A DNA stretch of 64,000 nt from Gemmataceae bacterium. Lineage in GTDB: Bacteria; Planctomycetota; Planctomycetia; Gemmatales; Gemmataceae. The stretch's first letter is position 1, and each line of letters opens with the position of its first letter. The stretch lies in assembly GCA_009691845.1 (NCBI GenBank), contig SIAJ01000019.1, forward strand, positions 1 to 64,000, read 5' to 3'. Below, piece after piece: positions 17,353-26,876 of the stretch. A program made the translations under genes and the position numbers. The notes beneath the pieces are model-generated. The model was not told where the DNA came from. It saw only the letters and a program-made list of their open reading frames with translations, and did no database searches.

Positions 17353-19950
17353 GTGAAGCACTTCATTTTTCCTCCCATGGCTCTCTTCGTGGTCGTCGGC
17401 ATTTCTAACGCCGCCCCCGAAGCCGTCAAATTCAACCGCGATGTTCGACCGATTCTTTCGGAGAACTGTTTCAGTTGTCATGGCCCCGCGAAGCAGAAAG
17501 CGGGCTTACGACTTGACCTTGCTGACTCGGCGACAAAGCCCGTCAAGAGCGGGGCAGCCGCCGTCGTTCCGGGCAAACCGAATGACAGTGAGTTGATCAA
17601 ACGCATCGTCTCGACGGACGACGAGTTGATCATGCCTCCAGCGGATTCGCACAAGAAACTAACGGCCACGCAGAAAGAAACTCTCCGCCGCTGGATCGCC
17701 GAAGGTGCCGCATTCGAGGCCCACTGGTCGTTTTCGCCCCTGGCAAAACCAGTCGTTCCAAAGTCGTCGGGAGCAGAAATACGCAATCCCATCGACGCGT
17801 TCCTGAACGAGCGACTCATTCGGGAGAACTTGCCAGTCAATGCGGAGGCAGATCGTTCCACATTGATTCGTCGCGTTTCCTTCGCAATGACCGGCTTGCC
17901 ACCGACGCCGAAAGAAGTCGATGAGTTCGTCAACGACAAGGCGGCCAATTCCTACGAGCGGATGGTGGAGCGTTATCTCGGCTCCCTCCGCTTTGGCGAA
18001 GAGATGGCTCGGCACTGGCTCGATCTGGCCCGCTACGCTGACACGCATGGCCTGCACCTGGACAACGAACGATCGATGTGGCCGTATCGCGATTGGGTCG
18101 TCCGGGCCTTCAATACCAACAAGCGATTCGATCAGTTCACCATCGAACAACTTGCCGGCGATCTGTTACCGAAGCCGACGGTCGATCAACTCGTGGCCAC
18201 GGGTTTCAACCGCTGCAACGTGACGACGGGCGAAGGCGGATCGATCGATTCAGAATGGCATTACCGTTATGCCGTGGACCGTGCGGCCGTCGCGGCTGAG
18301 ACCTGGCTCGGCCTAACGGCCGGCTGTGCCCAGTGTCACGATCACAAATTCGACCCGATCTCACAGAAGGACTTTTACTCGCTGTATGCGTTCTTTTATT
18401 CCTCCGCGAGTTCGGCCCTGGATGGCAATGTCTTTTTACATGAGCCGTCGATTAAGGTCAGCACGCCCGAGCAGGATCGTGAGCTTGCGACAATGGCGGA
18501 TCGGATCGCTGCTTTGAATGCCGACATCGCCAAGCAAACGAAAGAACTGAAATATTCCGACCCAGTCGAAGTAGCGGTTCTGGTTGGGCCCGCATTGACG
18601 ATTGTGAATCTCGACGCAGCCAAGTCATTCCGCACCTGGAAGAATACACGCGGCGGTGCCGATCAAGCCAAGGTGCCAACCGACATCAAGGCCATTTTTG
18701 CCGTGAAAGACGGCAAGTGGAACCCGGCCCAGGAAGCAAAACTCCGCGAACACTATCTTTTGAAGGTGTGGGCCACAACGAAGGAACCGTTCGCCAAGTT
18801 GACGGCCGAGCGCGATCAGTTGGTCGCCGCCCGAGCCAAGCTCGATGCCTCTATTCCCGCTTCCATGATCTTCCGCGATGCGGCCACACCACGCGACTCC
18901 TTCGTGATGCTTCGCGGTCAGTACGACAAGCCGGGCGAGAAAGTGATGCCGAATGTCCCCGCCTCACTTCCCGCGCTGAAGCCAGCGGGGGCACGGGCCA
19001 ATCGCCTGGACCTGGCTCGTTGGTTGGTCTCGACCGACAACCCGCTCACCGCCCGCGTATTTGTCAATCGAGTTTGGCAGCAGATGTTCGGAACCGGCCT
19101 GGTGAAAACCAGTGCGGACTTCGGGGCCCAGGGAGAACCACCCAGCCATCCCGAATTGCTCGACTGGCTTGCCGCCGGCTTTCGCGATGGCGGCTGGGAC
19201 GTGAAGGAACTAATTCGAACCATGGTCAACTCGGCCGCGTTTCGCCGTTCCGCCAAGGTGACGAAACCGGTGCTCGCCAAGGATCCGGAGAATCGACTCT
19301 ATGCTCGCGGCCCGCGGTTTCGGCTGGATGCGGAACAGGTCCGCGACAACGCCCTCTTCCTCTCGGGGTTGATGGACCATACGATCGGCGGCAAAGGCGT
19401 GCGGCCATATCAGCCGGACAACATTTGGGAGCCGGTCGGCTTCACCGGTTCGAACACGCAAGTCTATCGACGCGACAACGGTTCCGCACTCTATCGCCGG
19501 ACGCTTTACAGCTTCTTCAAGCGCACGGCACCGCCTCCCTACATGTCGAACTTCGATGCGCCGAACCGCGAGCAACCGTGCTCGCGGCGTGACCGCAGTA
19601 ATACGCCCCTCCAGGCCCTTCAGTTGATGAACGACGTGCAGCACGTGGAGGCTGCACGCGGCCTGGCCGAACGCATGTTGACCGAAGGGGGCTCAACCGC
19701 GAGTGATCGCATCACGTTCGCGTTTTGTCTGATCGTCGCTCGCAAGCCCGAGCCGAGGGAACTGTCCATCGTGACGGAACAACTCAACCTGCATCTGGCC
19801 CGATACGCCCAGGCCCCCGAGGAAGCGAAGAAAGCGATTTCGCACGGCGAATCGAAAGCCAAGCCTGGGATGGCACCAGCGGAACTTGCCGCCTACGCGT
19901 TGGTCGCAAACATGCTGTTGAATCTCGATGAAACACTGACGCGCAACTAG
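17353..19950 (+). CDS. Exported planctomycete cytochrome c/DUF1549/DUF1553 protein
   Basis: About 865 residues. The GTG at 17353 gives a plausible leader (KHFIFPPMALFVVVGISNAAPEA). An ATG at 17314 would extend it by 13 residues and cannot be excluded. After the leader comes a PSCyt1 haem domain: FNRDVRPILSENCFSCHGP with CxxCH at about residues 36-40. DUF1549 follows, with SFAMTGLPPTPKEVDEFVND and the second CxxCH-like site GCAQCHDHKFDPISQKDFY. DUF1553 forms the C-terminus, with NPLTARVFVNRVWQQMFGTG and a CSRRDRSNTPLQALQLMND segment. This modular set is characteristic of planctomycete exported proteins, presumed c-type cytochromes acting on extracellular substrates. It normally pairs with a DUF1501 gene, but here a Tat oxidoreductase follows instead. 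Confidence 0.88.
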   Translation: MKHFIFPPMALFVVVGISNAAPEAVKFNRDVRPILSENCFSCHGPAKQKAGLRLDLADSATKPVKSGAAAVVPGKPNDSELIKRIVSTDDELIMPPADSHKKLTATQKETLRRWIAEGAAFEAHWSFSPLAKPVVPKSSGAEIRNPIDAFLNERLIRENLPVNAEADRSTLIRRVSFAMTGLPPTPKEVDEFVNDKAANSYERMVERYLGSLRFGEEMARHWLDLARYADTHGLHLDNERSMWPYRDWVVRAFNTNKRFDQFTIEQLAGDLLPKPTVDQLVATGFNRCNVTTGEGGSIDSEWHYRYAVDRAAVAAETWLGLTAGCAQCHDHKFDPISQKDFYSLYAFFYSSASSALDGNVFLHEPSIKVSTPEQDRELATMADRIAALNADIAKQTKELKYSDPVEVAVLVGPALTIVNLDAAKSFRTWKNTRGGADQAKVPTDIKAIFAVKDGKWNPAQEAKLREHYLLKVWATTKEPFAKLTAERDQLVAARAKLDASIPASMIFRDAATPRDSFVMLRGQYDKPGEKVMPNVPASLPALKPAGARANRLDLARWLVSTDNPLTARVFVNRVWQQMFGTGLVKTSADFGAQGEPPSHPELLDWLAAGFRDGGWDVKELIRTMVNSAAFRRSAKVTKPVLAKDPENRLYARGPRFRLDAEQVRDNALFLSGLMDHTIGGKGVRPYQPDNIWEPVGFTGSNTQVYRRDNGSALYRRTLYSFFKRTAPPPYMSNFDAPNREQPCSRRDRSNTPLQALQLMNDVQHVEAARGLAERMLTEGGSTASDRITFAFCLIVARKPEPRELSIVTEQLNLHLARYAQAPEEAKKAISHGESKAKPGMAPAELAAYALVANMLLNLDETLTRN

Positions 19951-20080
19951 GCAAGCGAAAGCCCAGAAGCGATCCGCTCGCCCACTCGCTAAATTATGTT
20001 GAACCGCCCACTCACTGCGATTAGACTTTCCTCCATACACCCCACTCGCTCTTGCGATCTTCTCTCCAGAGGGCCTTTCC

Positions 20081-21559
20081 ATGTTCGATCGTCGTTCGTT
20101 TATCACACACTCCGCTGCCATTGCGGCTGCCATGGCGGCCCTTCGGGACAGTCCGCTACGGGCTCAAGAGCCCAAGAAGCCGGACAAGACCCCGAGCCTC
20201 GCGGACACCGTTCGCGTTGCGGTCATCGGCACCGGTGGTCGCGGCGGCAGCCACATTGGTCAGTTCAACGGCAACCACGGCTGCGAGATTCTGACCCTGT
20301 GCGACGTGGACCCCGGTCGTGCGGCCTCCAGCGCGAAATCGGTTGAGAAGAAGCGTGGCATCGCCCCGACTCTGGTTCAGGACATGCGGAAAGTCCTCGA
20401 CGATAAATCGATCGACGTCGTGTCGTTCGCCACACCGAACCACTGGCACGCCCTGGGTGCGATTTGGGCCATGCAGGCCGGCAAGCACGTCTATGTCGAG
20501 AAGCCTGCGACTCACAACGTCTTCGAAGGCCGGGCGATGATCGCCGCCGCCCGGAAGTACAAACGCATGTGTCAGGTCGGCACACAGAGCCGATCCAACT
20601 CTGGCATGATGCAATCGGTCAAGTACATGCACGAAGGCAATATTGGGAAGATCCGCCAGGCCTACGCCACCTGTTACAAGCGTCGCGGTAGCATCGGCAA
20701 AGTGAAGGCCGCTCAACCGGTGCCCAAGGGCGTCGATTATGACCTGTGGTGTGGACCGGCACGCATGTTGCCAATCATGCGCGAGAAGTTTCACTACGAC
20801 TGGCACTGGTTTTACGAGTTCGGCAACGGCGATCTCGGCAACCAGGGCGTTCACGAAATGGACAAGGCTCGCTGGGGCCTGAACAAGAAGGAAATGCCAA
20901 AGTCGGTCGTCAGCGTCGGTGGCCGATTCGGCTACATCGACGATGGCGAGACGGCCAACACGCAACTCTGTGTGTTCGACTATGGCGATAGCGAACTTGT
21001 ATTTGAAGTCCGTGGCCTGGCGAGCGACAGCCCGTTCCCCGGAAAGCTCGGCGAAGGCAAGGTCGGCTCGAACTTCGTCGGCAACATTTGGTACGGCGAA
21101 AAGGGGACCGTTGTCTGCCCGAGTTACAACAAGGGCGTGGTGCTTGCACCGGACTTGAGCGTGGTGAAAGAATTCAGCGGCGGCAACGACGCCGACCACT
21201 TCAAGAACTTCATCGATGCCATTCGCAGTGGCAAGCACACCGATCTGCACTGCGACGTCGAAGAGGGGCACCTGTCCGCGGCGCTCTGTCACCTCGCAAA
21301 CATCAGCGTGCAGCTCGGCAAGAAGACTCCTCTCGCGGAGGTCAAAGAAATGGCCGGTAGCAAGGACGCCACCGAGTCGCTCAAGCGGATGATCGCCCAT
21401 TTGAAGAGCAACAACGTCAATCTCAAAGAAGAGTGCCTGTTCGGGCCGCTCTTGAACATCGACACCAAGACCGAGCGATTCACTGGCAGCAACGACAAAG
21501 CCAACGCGATGCTGACGCGCGAGTATCGCAAGGGCTTTGAGGTTTCGATGAACGTGTAA
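20081..21559 (+). CDS. Tat-exported Gfo/Idh/MocA family oxidoreductase
   Basis: 492 residues from the ATG at 20081. The leader FDRRSFITHSAAIAAAMAAL is twin-arginine type, which fits export of a folded, cofactor-loaded enzyme. The Rossmann motif reads VAVIGTGGRGGSHIGQF, with FATPNHWHALGAIWAMQAGK, then HVYVEKPATHN carrying the conserved EKP catalytic Lys. The C-terminal alpha/beta domain has WHWFYEFGNGDLGNQGVHEM with the family His. Relatives oxidise or rearrange sugars using bound NAD(P), and exported members are common in planctomycetes. The substrate is unknown. A compact hairpin lies just after the stop. Confidence 0.88.
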   Translation: MFDRRSFITHSAAIAAAMAALRDSPLRAQEPKKPDKTPSLADTVRVAVIGTGGRGGSHIGQFNGNHGCEILTLCDVDPGRAASSAKSVEKKRGIAPTLVQDMRKVLDDKSIDVVSFATPNHWHALGAIWAMQAGKHVYVEKPATHNVFEGRAMIAAARKYKRMCQVGTQSRSNSGMMQSVKYMHEGNIGKIRQAYATCYKRRGSIGKVKAAQPVPKGVDYDLWCGPARMLPIMREKFHYDWHWFYEFGNGDLGNQGVHEMDKARWGLNKKEMPKSVVSVGGRFGYIDDGETANTQLCVFDYGDSELVFEVRGLASDSPFPGKLGEGKVGSNFVGNIWYGEKGTVVCPSYNKGVVLAPDLSVVKEFSGGNDADHFKNFIDAIRSGKHTDLHCDVEEGHLSAALCHLANISVQLGKKTPLAEVKEMAGSKDATESLKRMIAHLKSNNVNLKEECLFGPLLNIDTKTERFTGSNDKANAMLTREYRKGFEVSMNV

Positions 21560-21565
21560 TAAGGT

Positions 21566-21590
21566 TTCCCTCTCGCTTCGTGAGAGGGAA
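21566..21590 (+). terminator. Hairpin after the Tat oxidoreductase
   Basis: TTCCCTCTC and its complement GAGAGGGAA flank a GCTTCGT loop, starting 7 bases past the stop. There is no clear T-run. The CCCTCTCGC arm also resembles intergenic repeats at 21642-21665 and 59574-59668, so it may be part of a repeat rather than a dedicated terminator. Confidence 0.4.
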
Positions 21591-21771
21591 GCCGGACTGG
21601 CCGGGTTGTGGACGTCGTCGCATCTTGAGGCGTCTCGCCGCCCTCTCGCGGAGAGAGAGGGCTACATTGGGTAACGCAGCGGTGACAGTGCTGTCATCGC
21701 TGCGTGCTTTGCACGTCTTCTTCTCGACAGGCTCCGATGCCTGCTCCCACACGGATCACAAAGAACCAGTC

Positions 21772-22797
21772 ATGCGAAACATCTTCACTGCCGCTCTGGT
21801 GTTGCTCTCGGCCTCGTTCGCCACAGCGCAGACCGTGGCGCCCGCACCCAGCAACCCCGACGAGCCTCTTGCACCAACGCTCAGTCCCACCAATGCCGCG
21901 AAGTTCATGGACACCGTCGGCCTGGCCTGGACCCGGCAGCGTAAGTGCATGACGTGCCATACGACCGTGCCCTACATGCTCGCTCGGCCCAAACTTGGCG
22001 GCGATCCGAAGCCGATGCGGGAAGTACGTAGGTTCCTGGAAGCGACCGTGATCGAGTGGGGGAATTCCAAGCCGCGTCGGGATTACGATGTGGTGGCCAC
22101 TGCCGTTGCCCTGACCTGGAACGATGTGGCCACGACCGGCAAGTTGCATTCGACCACGCGTGCCGCTCTTGATAAAGTTTGGACCGTTCAACTTGAAGAT
22201 GGCTCGTGGAACTGGCCCGATTGCGCTTGGCCGCCGTTGGAGCACGATCAGTTTTACTCGGTCGCATATGTTGCCGTCGCCGTCTCGATGGCACCAGCCA
22301 ACTATCGCGACACTCCGGCAGCGAAGGCGGGCCTCGACAAAATTCGCGGATATTTGCGTGAGAACCCAACAACTGAACTGCATCACAAGACCACGCTGCT
22401 CTGGGCCTCGGCCAAGATCGATGGTCTGCTTTCGGACGAGGAGAAGAAAGCCACGATTGCCGAGTTGCGGAAGTTGCAACTGCCCGATGGCGGCTGGAAC
22501 ACCCCCGCACTCGGGCCGTACGCGAAGCGACGTGGCGGCGAAATCGAAAACGACATGGCAGTCAGCGACGGTTACGCGACCGGGTTCGTGACGTATGTGC
22601 TTCGTCAAACGGGTACGGCCACGGACGACCCGGCCCTCAAGAAGGCCATCAAATGGTTAAAGGCCAATCAACGCGAATCCGGCCGCTGGTTCACGCAGTC
22701 GCCTGGCGGCAGCAAGGCGCAGTACCTCACCAACGTCAGCAGCATGTTCGCGATTTTGGCACTGGACGCGTGCGGAGAGAAATTGACCGCTGAGTGA
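21772..22797 (+). CDS. Exported prenyltransferase/squalene-cyclase-like alpha-barrel protein with a CxxCH motif
   Basis: 341 residues from the ATG at 21772; the open frame upstream runs through a repeat. The signal peptide is MRNIFTAALVLLSASFATAQ. Residues about 45-60 read WTRQRKCMTCHTTVPYM, a c-type haem-binding CxxCH. The rest has the alpha/alpha-toroid pattern of terpenoid-cyclase/prenyltransferase-type folds, with QW-like turns QLEDGSWNWP, QLPDGGWNTP and QRESGRWFTQSP. The catalytic DxDD of hopene cyclases is not seen. Relatives in planctomycetes are generally uncharacterised. A haem-bearing toroid in the envelope might bind a ligand or pass electrons; that is inference. Confidence 0.72.
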   Translation: MRNIFTAALVLLSASFATAQTVAPAPSNPDEPLAPTLSPTNAAKFMDTVGLAWTRQRKCMTCHTTVPYMLARPKLGGDPKPMREVRRFLEATVIEWGNSKPRRDYDVVATAVALTWNDVATTGKLHSTTRAALDKVWTVQLEDGSWNWPDCAWPPLEHDQFYSVAYVAVAVSMAPANYRDTPAAKAGLDKIRGYLRENPTTELHHKTTLLWASAKIDGLLSDEEKKATIAELRKLQLPDGGWNTPALGPYAKRRGGEIENDMAVSDGYATGFVTYVLRQTGTATDDPALKKAIKWLKANQRESGRWFTQSPGGSKAQYLTNVSSMFAILALDACGEKLTAE

Positions 22798-22963
22798 TTC
22801 GACTCAAGAGCCAATGGAACAGATGAAACGGGTTGGCACAGGTAACAAAGTATCGAGCAGTTCGCTGTTATCCGTGTTAATCCGTGCGATCCGTGGTTAA
22901 GATGTATTTCGTTGATGTTTGGCCACGCCGTATGTCCTTGTGGTGAAATTCCCCAATCACGCC

Positions 22964-24601
22964 ATGCTCCTCGATCGCCTTACACGTACCGAGCAGAACG
23001 CACGACGGCTGGCCGACATTGTCGCCGTGCTGGCCAAATACGGTTTGGCGGACTGGCTAGGCGGCATCAAGCAAACGGAATGGTTTCGGCGGAATCTCAC
23101 GCCGACCGGCTTTCAGAAAATCGCGAACGTCTCGCACGAGGCCCGCATTCGCCTGGCACTCACGGAACTCGGCACCACATTCATCAAGTTTGGTCAGGTT
23201 CTTAGTACGCGGCCGGACATCGTCAGCCTCGAACTTGCCGACGAACTTGCCAGGTTGCAAACGGACACGCCACCAGATCCAGCGGAGGTCGTTCGCGAAA
23301 CTATCAAGCAGCAACTCGGCAAATATCCGGAAGAACTTTTTGCGGAGTTCGATCTGGTTCCACTGGCCTCGGCATCCATCGGCCAGGTTCACGCGGGCCG
23401 ACTGATCGATGGCCGTCGGATTGTCGTCAAAGTGATGCGGCAGGGCATCGAGGAGAAGGTCGCCCGCGATCTCGATCTGCTCGCGGGCTTGGCTGAGTTG
23501 GCCGAGCGCTATTACGAGCCCGCGAAAGCCTATCGGCCGGTCAGCACGGTGCGTCAGTTTCGCAAGGTCCTCACGCGTGAACTCGATTTTACGGCCGAGA
23601 AACGCAACCTCGATGCGTTCATTCGCAATTTCGATGGCGACAATCGCGTCCATTTTCCGGTGCCGATCGGCACGCTGTCGAGTCGTCATGTGTTGACGAT
23701 GGAACGGCTCGAAGGCGTTCGCGGGCTGGAAGTGAAATGCACCCCGACAGCAGGGATTTCGCCGGACGATCTCGCGCTCAAGGCGGCCCGAGTCTATCTG
23801 CAGATGATCTTCCAGGACGGCTTCTATCATGCCGATCCGCATCCCGGCAACTATCTCGTACTCGCGGATGGGGTGTTGGGTATTCTCGATGCCGGTATGG
23901 TTGGTCGGCTCGACGAGGACCTGCGCGATCGGCTCGAATCGCTCATTGTTGCCATCTATCACCGCGACGCGGAACGCCTGACGGAAGCGGTGACGGTCAT
24001 CGGTTCTTCGCCGCCAAACGACCCTCATGGTCTGAAGTCGGAGATCGCCGAATTCGTACAGGATTTTGCCGATCAACCGCTCGGCGAGTTCGACCTGAGC
24101 GCGGCCCTCAATCGCATGACGGACATCATTCGGCGATTCGGAATTCTACTGCCTCCCGAAGTCGCCCTGTTGTTACGTACGCTGGTCGTGCTCGAAGGAA
24201 GTGCCCGGCAACTGAGCCCAACCTTTAGCCTGGCCGAGGTAATTAACCTGTACGTTCGCGAGCATGGGGTCGGGCATCTGTGGAAGCGCTTTCGGCGCAA
24301 GGTCAAACGAACCGCACGAGACTGGCAACGATTCTTGTCGGACTTGCCACGCGAACTCGACGAGATCATGAGGCGGTTCAAGGACGGCAAACTCGACATT
24401 CATCACGAACACAAGGGGATGGAACGCACGGTCAATCGGCTTGTCCGCGGCATTATCGCGGCCGCCCTCATTCTGGGTTCCACCATGTTGTGGAGTACGA
24501 AAACTAAACCGCTGATTTACGACACATCAGTCTTCGGCGTGCTCGGCTATGCGACGGCGGTGTACCTCGCAGTTCGGCTGATTCGTTCGACGCGGGAATA
24601 G
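22964..24601 (+). CDS. ubiB: ABC1/UbiB family atypical kinase
   Basis: About 545 residues from the ATG at 22964; a GTG at 22943 and a TTG at 22919 are alternatives, none with a strong ribosome site. The UbiB/ADCK markers are present: the KxGQ motif in FIKFGQVLSTRPDIV, the Ala-rich loop as PLASASIGQVHAG, the ATP Lys in RIVVKVMRQGIEEKV, the catalytic HADPHPGNYLVL and the DFG-equivalent ILDAGMVGRLD. Two C-terminal hydrophobic helices, LVRGIIAAALILGSTMLW and FGVLGYATAVYLAVRLI, match the membrane anchor of bacterial UbiB. The family supports quinone biosynthesis or lipid handling through an ATPase activity. No ubiquinone or menaquinone genes are adjacent. Confidence 0.88.
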   Translation: MLLDRLTRTEQNARRLADIVAVLAKYGLADWLGGIKQTEWFRRNLTPTGFQKIANVSHEARIRLALTELGTTFIKFGQVLSTRPDIVSLELADELARLQTDTPPDPAEVVRETIKQQLGKYPEELFAEFDLVPLASASIGQVHAGRLIDGRRIVVKVMRQGIEEKVARDLDLLAGLAELAERYYEPAKAYRPVSTVRQFRKVLTRELDFTAEKRNLDAFIRNFDGDNRVHFPVPIGTLSSRHVLTMERLEGVRGLEVKCTPTAGISPDDLALKAARVYLQMIFQDGFYHADPHPGNYLVLADGVLGILDAGMVGRLDEDLRDRLESLIVAIYHRDAERLTEAVTVIGSSPPNDPHGLKSEIAEFVQDFADQPLGEFDLSAALNRMTDIIRRFGILLPPEVALLLRTLVVLEGSARQLSPTFSLAEVINLYVREHGVGHLWKRFRRKVKRTARDWQRFLSDLPRELDEIMRRFKDGKLDIHHEHKGMERTVNRLVRGIIAAALILGSTMLWSTKTKPLIYDTSVFGVLGYATAVYLAVRLIRSTRE

Positions 24602-25043
24602 GCGGGGGCGTAAAACCGTACCCATCGGAACTCGAGGGCTTGAGCATCGACCAGCCGCCTCCTCGCGGACAGCACAGCAGTAAGCCAATCGAAGGCCTGT
24701 TTGCCAAAGGCCGACCGTATGAGTTCCTGTGGACTGAAACGGTGTCCTTTCGCAGGCGTTTCAGGCTCCACCGTTTCATTCCGCTGGGCCATTTGGTCGG
24801 TCCACAGAGTGCATTTCATCCGACGGGACGGTCCGTATTTCAAAACGATTCTCATTCTCGCCGGAATTGCGATTGCGTTTCGACCCCGCAATCCTTAGAG
24901 TCTTCCTCATCTCCGCGGTGCTGACTTTGTCCGTGTTCATCACCCACCAAGCCCGGGAATGTCCTGGGCTCACTGCTTCGAAGTACGACCTGCCTGCCTG
25001 GAACGTTCTCCGTTAGCCGACTCGACTTTCCCACGAGGGGCGT
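24602..25043. other. Interval without recognisable gene
   Basis: Between the UbiB-type gene and the multi-HTH gene. Frames on both strands are short and show no family motif, leader or ribosome site. GAGGGGCG just before 25044 is the ribosome site of the next gene. Nothing else supported. Confidence 0.4.
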
Positions 25044-26828
25044 ATGCCGCTGGTCACCAAGCGCCCAGCCAAACGATTGACGGGTCACGCCTTGCGCGAC
25101 TTCCATTTGCGCGAGCATTCGCTGCGGCGCGCGCAGACCGCACCCCCACTGGCCCGATTGCTCGTCACCATTCGGGCCAAAACGCTCTGCGTGACCCGCC
25201 TAGAATTCTCGCGACGCTCCGGCATCAGCCGTGGCACGCTCCGCGATCTCGAACTCGGCATCCACTCGCCAACGCGAAAACTTCTGCAACGACTGATGGC
25301 CTATTACCGGCGCTGTAGGCTCGACTCGACGCTTCTGGATGAGGTGAGGCAAAAATATGCCGGGCCGCGAGGCACGCTTACGGAACTGATTGCCTGGCTG
25401 GAAGTGCAGGCCGGTTCCGCACGGGAACTGGCACGGCGGGTGAAAATCAGTCCGTCCACGCTGTGGGAATATCGTCGCGGCCGCTTCCCGTTGCCGTTGC
25501 TGTTGCTCCATCAACTCTGCAAGGCTGTTGGTGAAGATGCGTCCGACGTGGAGTCGCTCTGGCTTGCGGCCGAGCGAAATCGGCTGCTCGAACGCGGTTA
25601 TCCGGAGCCGTTGGCTGACTTCTGGGCCATGTGTCATCGGGCCGGGCTTTCGGAAAAAGACCTCCCGCGTCTCGGCGTCGGCACGGCAGCTTTGCGGCAA
25701 CTTCGCTATCTGGAAGTGCCACGCTGGGAGCACGTCGCCACGGCCGCGAAGAAGATTTGCCGGGACGATGTCGAACTGAATGCGCTGAAGCACAACTGGT
25801 CGCTTGGCAATCGCCCCCCTGTCGATCAACCGAACGACGATTTTGGCCCGCGCTTGCTTCAACTTCGCAAGGCACGCGGCATCAGCCGTCGCGAACTCGC
25901 GGACCTGTTCGGCATTGGCGGGAAGAAACCGGCCCAATCCGTCAAACAGATCGAAGAATGCGGTGCCTATTCCGCGAACGCCTATCCAGCTGGGATCGCG
26001 GCCATCCTGACCGACAGCCCCGAGGAGCGTGCGGACCTGGTGCGACGCTGGTCGGCACGCCGAGCGCGATTCCTGCAACGCCATCGCCCCGAGACGTGGG
26101 TCAAATTGCGGTTAAGGCGAGAAGCCTACGGTTTCGAGATCACGGAGATGGAGCCGATTCTCGGTTACTCTTCCCTCGAGTTCCAACGCATCGAACGAGG
26201 CGTGATGCGACTTTCGGCACTGGCACAGGCTCGCGTGCTTGCCGCTCTCGAACAGGCGGGCGAGGATCGGCTGGCCGCATTGATCGCCGTACGCCGAGCA
26301 GAAGTCGCACGCCGCGAAGGCTGGCACGAACCGACCTCGATTTCCGAAATGGTCAGCCTGTTGGTCGAGCGAGAGGGGGGCCTGGTTCCCTTTACGCGGT
26401 ACCTGAAGAAAGTCGGCGTGAATGGCATTTGGCCCGGCCGGGTGAAAGCGATCGTGGCCGGCACGGACATTCCGCCGTGGCCGATTGTCGAACGCATCGG
26501 CAAGGCGTGCGGCGTGAAAGACTTCACGGCCGTGCGTGCCGACTGGCAGGGACGCTATCGCAATCGGCTTGAAGAGCTTGGCCTGGCTCCGCTCGGTGTC
26601 GAAGTGAGATTGCTGATTGCCGAAGTGGCTACCAGTGCTCGTGCGATCAGCCCGAAACTTGGCGTGAGCTACCCGGTCCTGACACGCGATCTGAAACGAA
26701 TCGATGCCGGAAAGCCGGTACGCTGGCGGGCAGTGGAGCGCATCCTGAAAGCGACGGGCGTCGATCCCGCTGGGCCGTCATGGGAACGCATCGAGGCGTG
26801 GTGGCACGGGTCGTCGCGACGGAAATGA
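25044..26828 (+). CDS. Tandem multi-HTH protein (about seven XRE-like modules)
   Basis: 594 residues, ATG preceded by GAGGGGCG. Nearly the whole chain divides into helix-turn-helix-like units of about 55 residues, near 38-90, 110-165, 190-240, 268-325, 352-405, 432-490 and 517-575. The clearest helix-turn-helix texts are RLEFSRRSGISRGTLRDLE, SARELARRVKISPSTLWEYR, ISRRELADLFGIGGKK and TEMEPILGYSSLEFQRIER. Each has the XRE rhythm, with a short helix, turn, recognition helix, then a hydrophobic helix such as PLLLLHQLCKAVG. Between units are Arg/Trp-rich linkers (LVRRWSARRARFLQRHR). No effector, ligand or enzyme domain is visible. It is strongly basic and probably binds DNA over a long or repeated site. 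No family name is known to me. Confidence 0.75.
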   Translation: MPLVTKRPAKRLTGHALRDFHLREHSLRRAQTAPPLARLLVTIRAKTLCVTRLEFSRRSGISRGTLRDLELGIHSPTRKLLQRLMAYYRRCRLDSTLLDEVRQKYAGPRGTLTELIAWLEVQAGSARELARRVKISPSTLWEYRRGRFPLPLLLLHQLCKAVGEDASDVESLWLAAERNRLLERGYPEPLADFWAMCHRAGLSEKDLPRLGVGTAALRQLRYLEVPRWEHVATAAKKICRDDVELNALKHNWSLGNRPPVDQPNDDFGPRLLQLRKARGISRRELADLFGIGGKKPAQSVKQIEECGAYSANAYPAGIAAILTDSPEERADLVRRWSARRARFLQRHRPETWVKLRLRREAYGFEITEMEPILGYSSLEFQRIERGVMRLSALAQARVLAALEQAGEDRLAALIAVRRAEVARREGWHEPTSISEMVSLLVEREGGLVPFTRYLKKVGVNGIWPGRVKAIVAGTDIPPWPIVERIGKACGVKDFTAVRADWQGRYRNRLEELGLAPLGVEVRLLIAEVATSARAISPKLGVSYPVLTRDLKRIDAGKPVRWRAVERILKATGVDPAGPSWERIEAWWHGSSRRK

Positions 26829-26876
26829 GAAGTGAGGCGAGGGGCCCGATAGGAACCCCTCGATACAAGAGGCGTG

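Noticed and set aside
20156-21400. 414-codon minus-strand frame opposite the Tat oxidoreductase
   Set aside because: Antisense shadow of a clear Gfo/Idh/MocA gene; composition (Val/Ala/Asp/His-rich) is typical of such shadows in GC-rich DNA.
24547-24891. Minus-strand frame near the end of the UbiB-type gene (RRRLVDAQALEFRWVRFY)
   Set aside because: Partly antisense to UbiB and lacking a start signal, leader or family; treated as non-coding.
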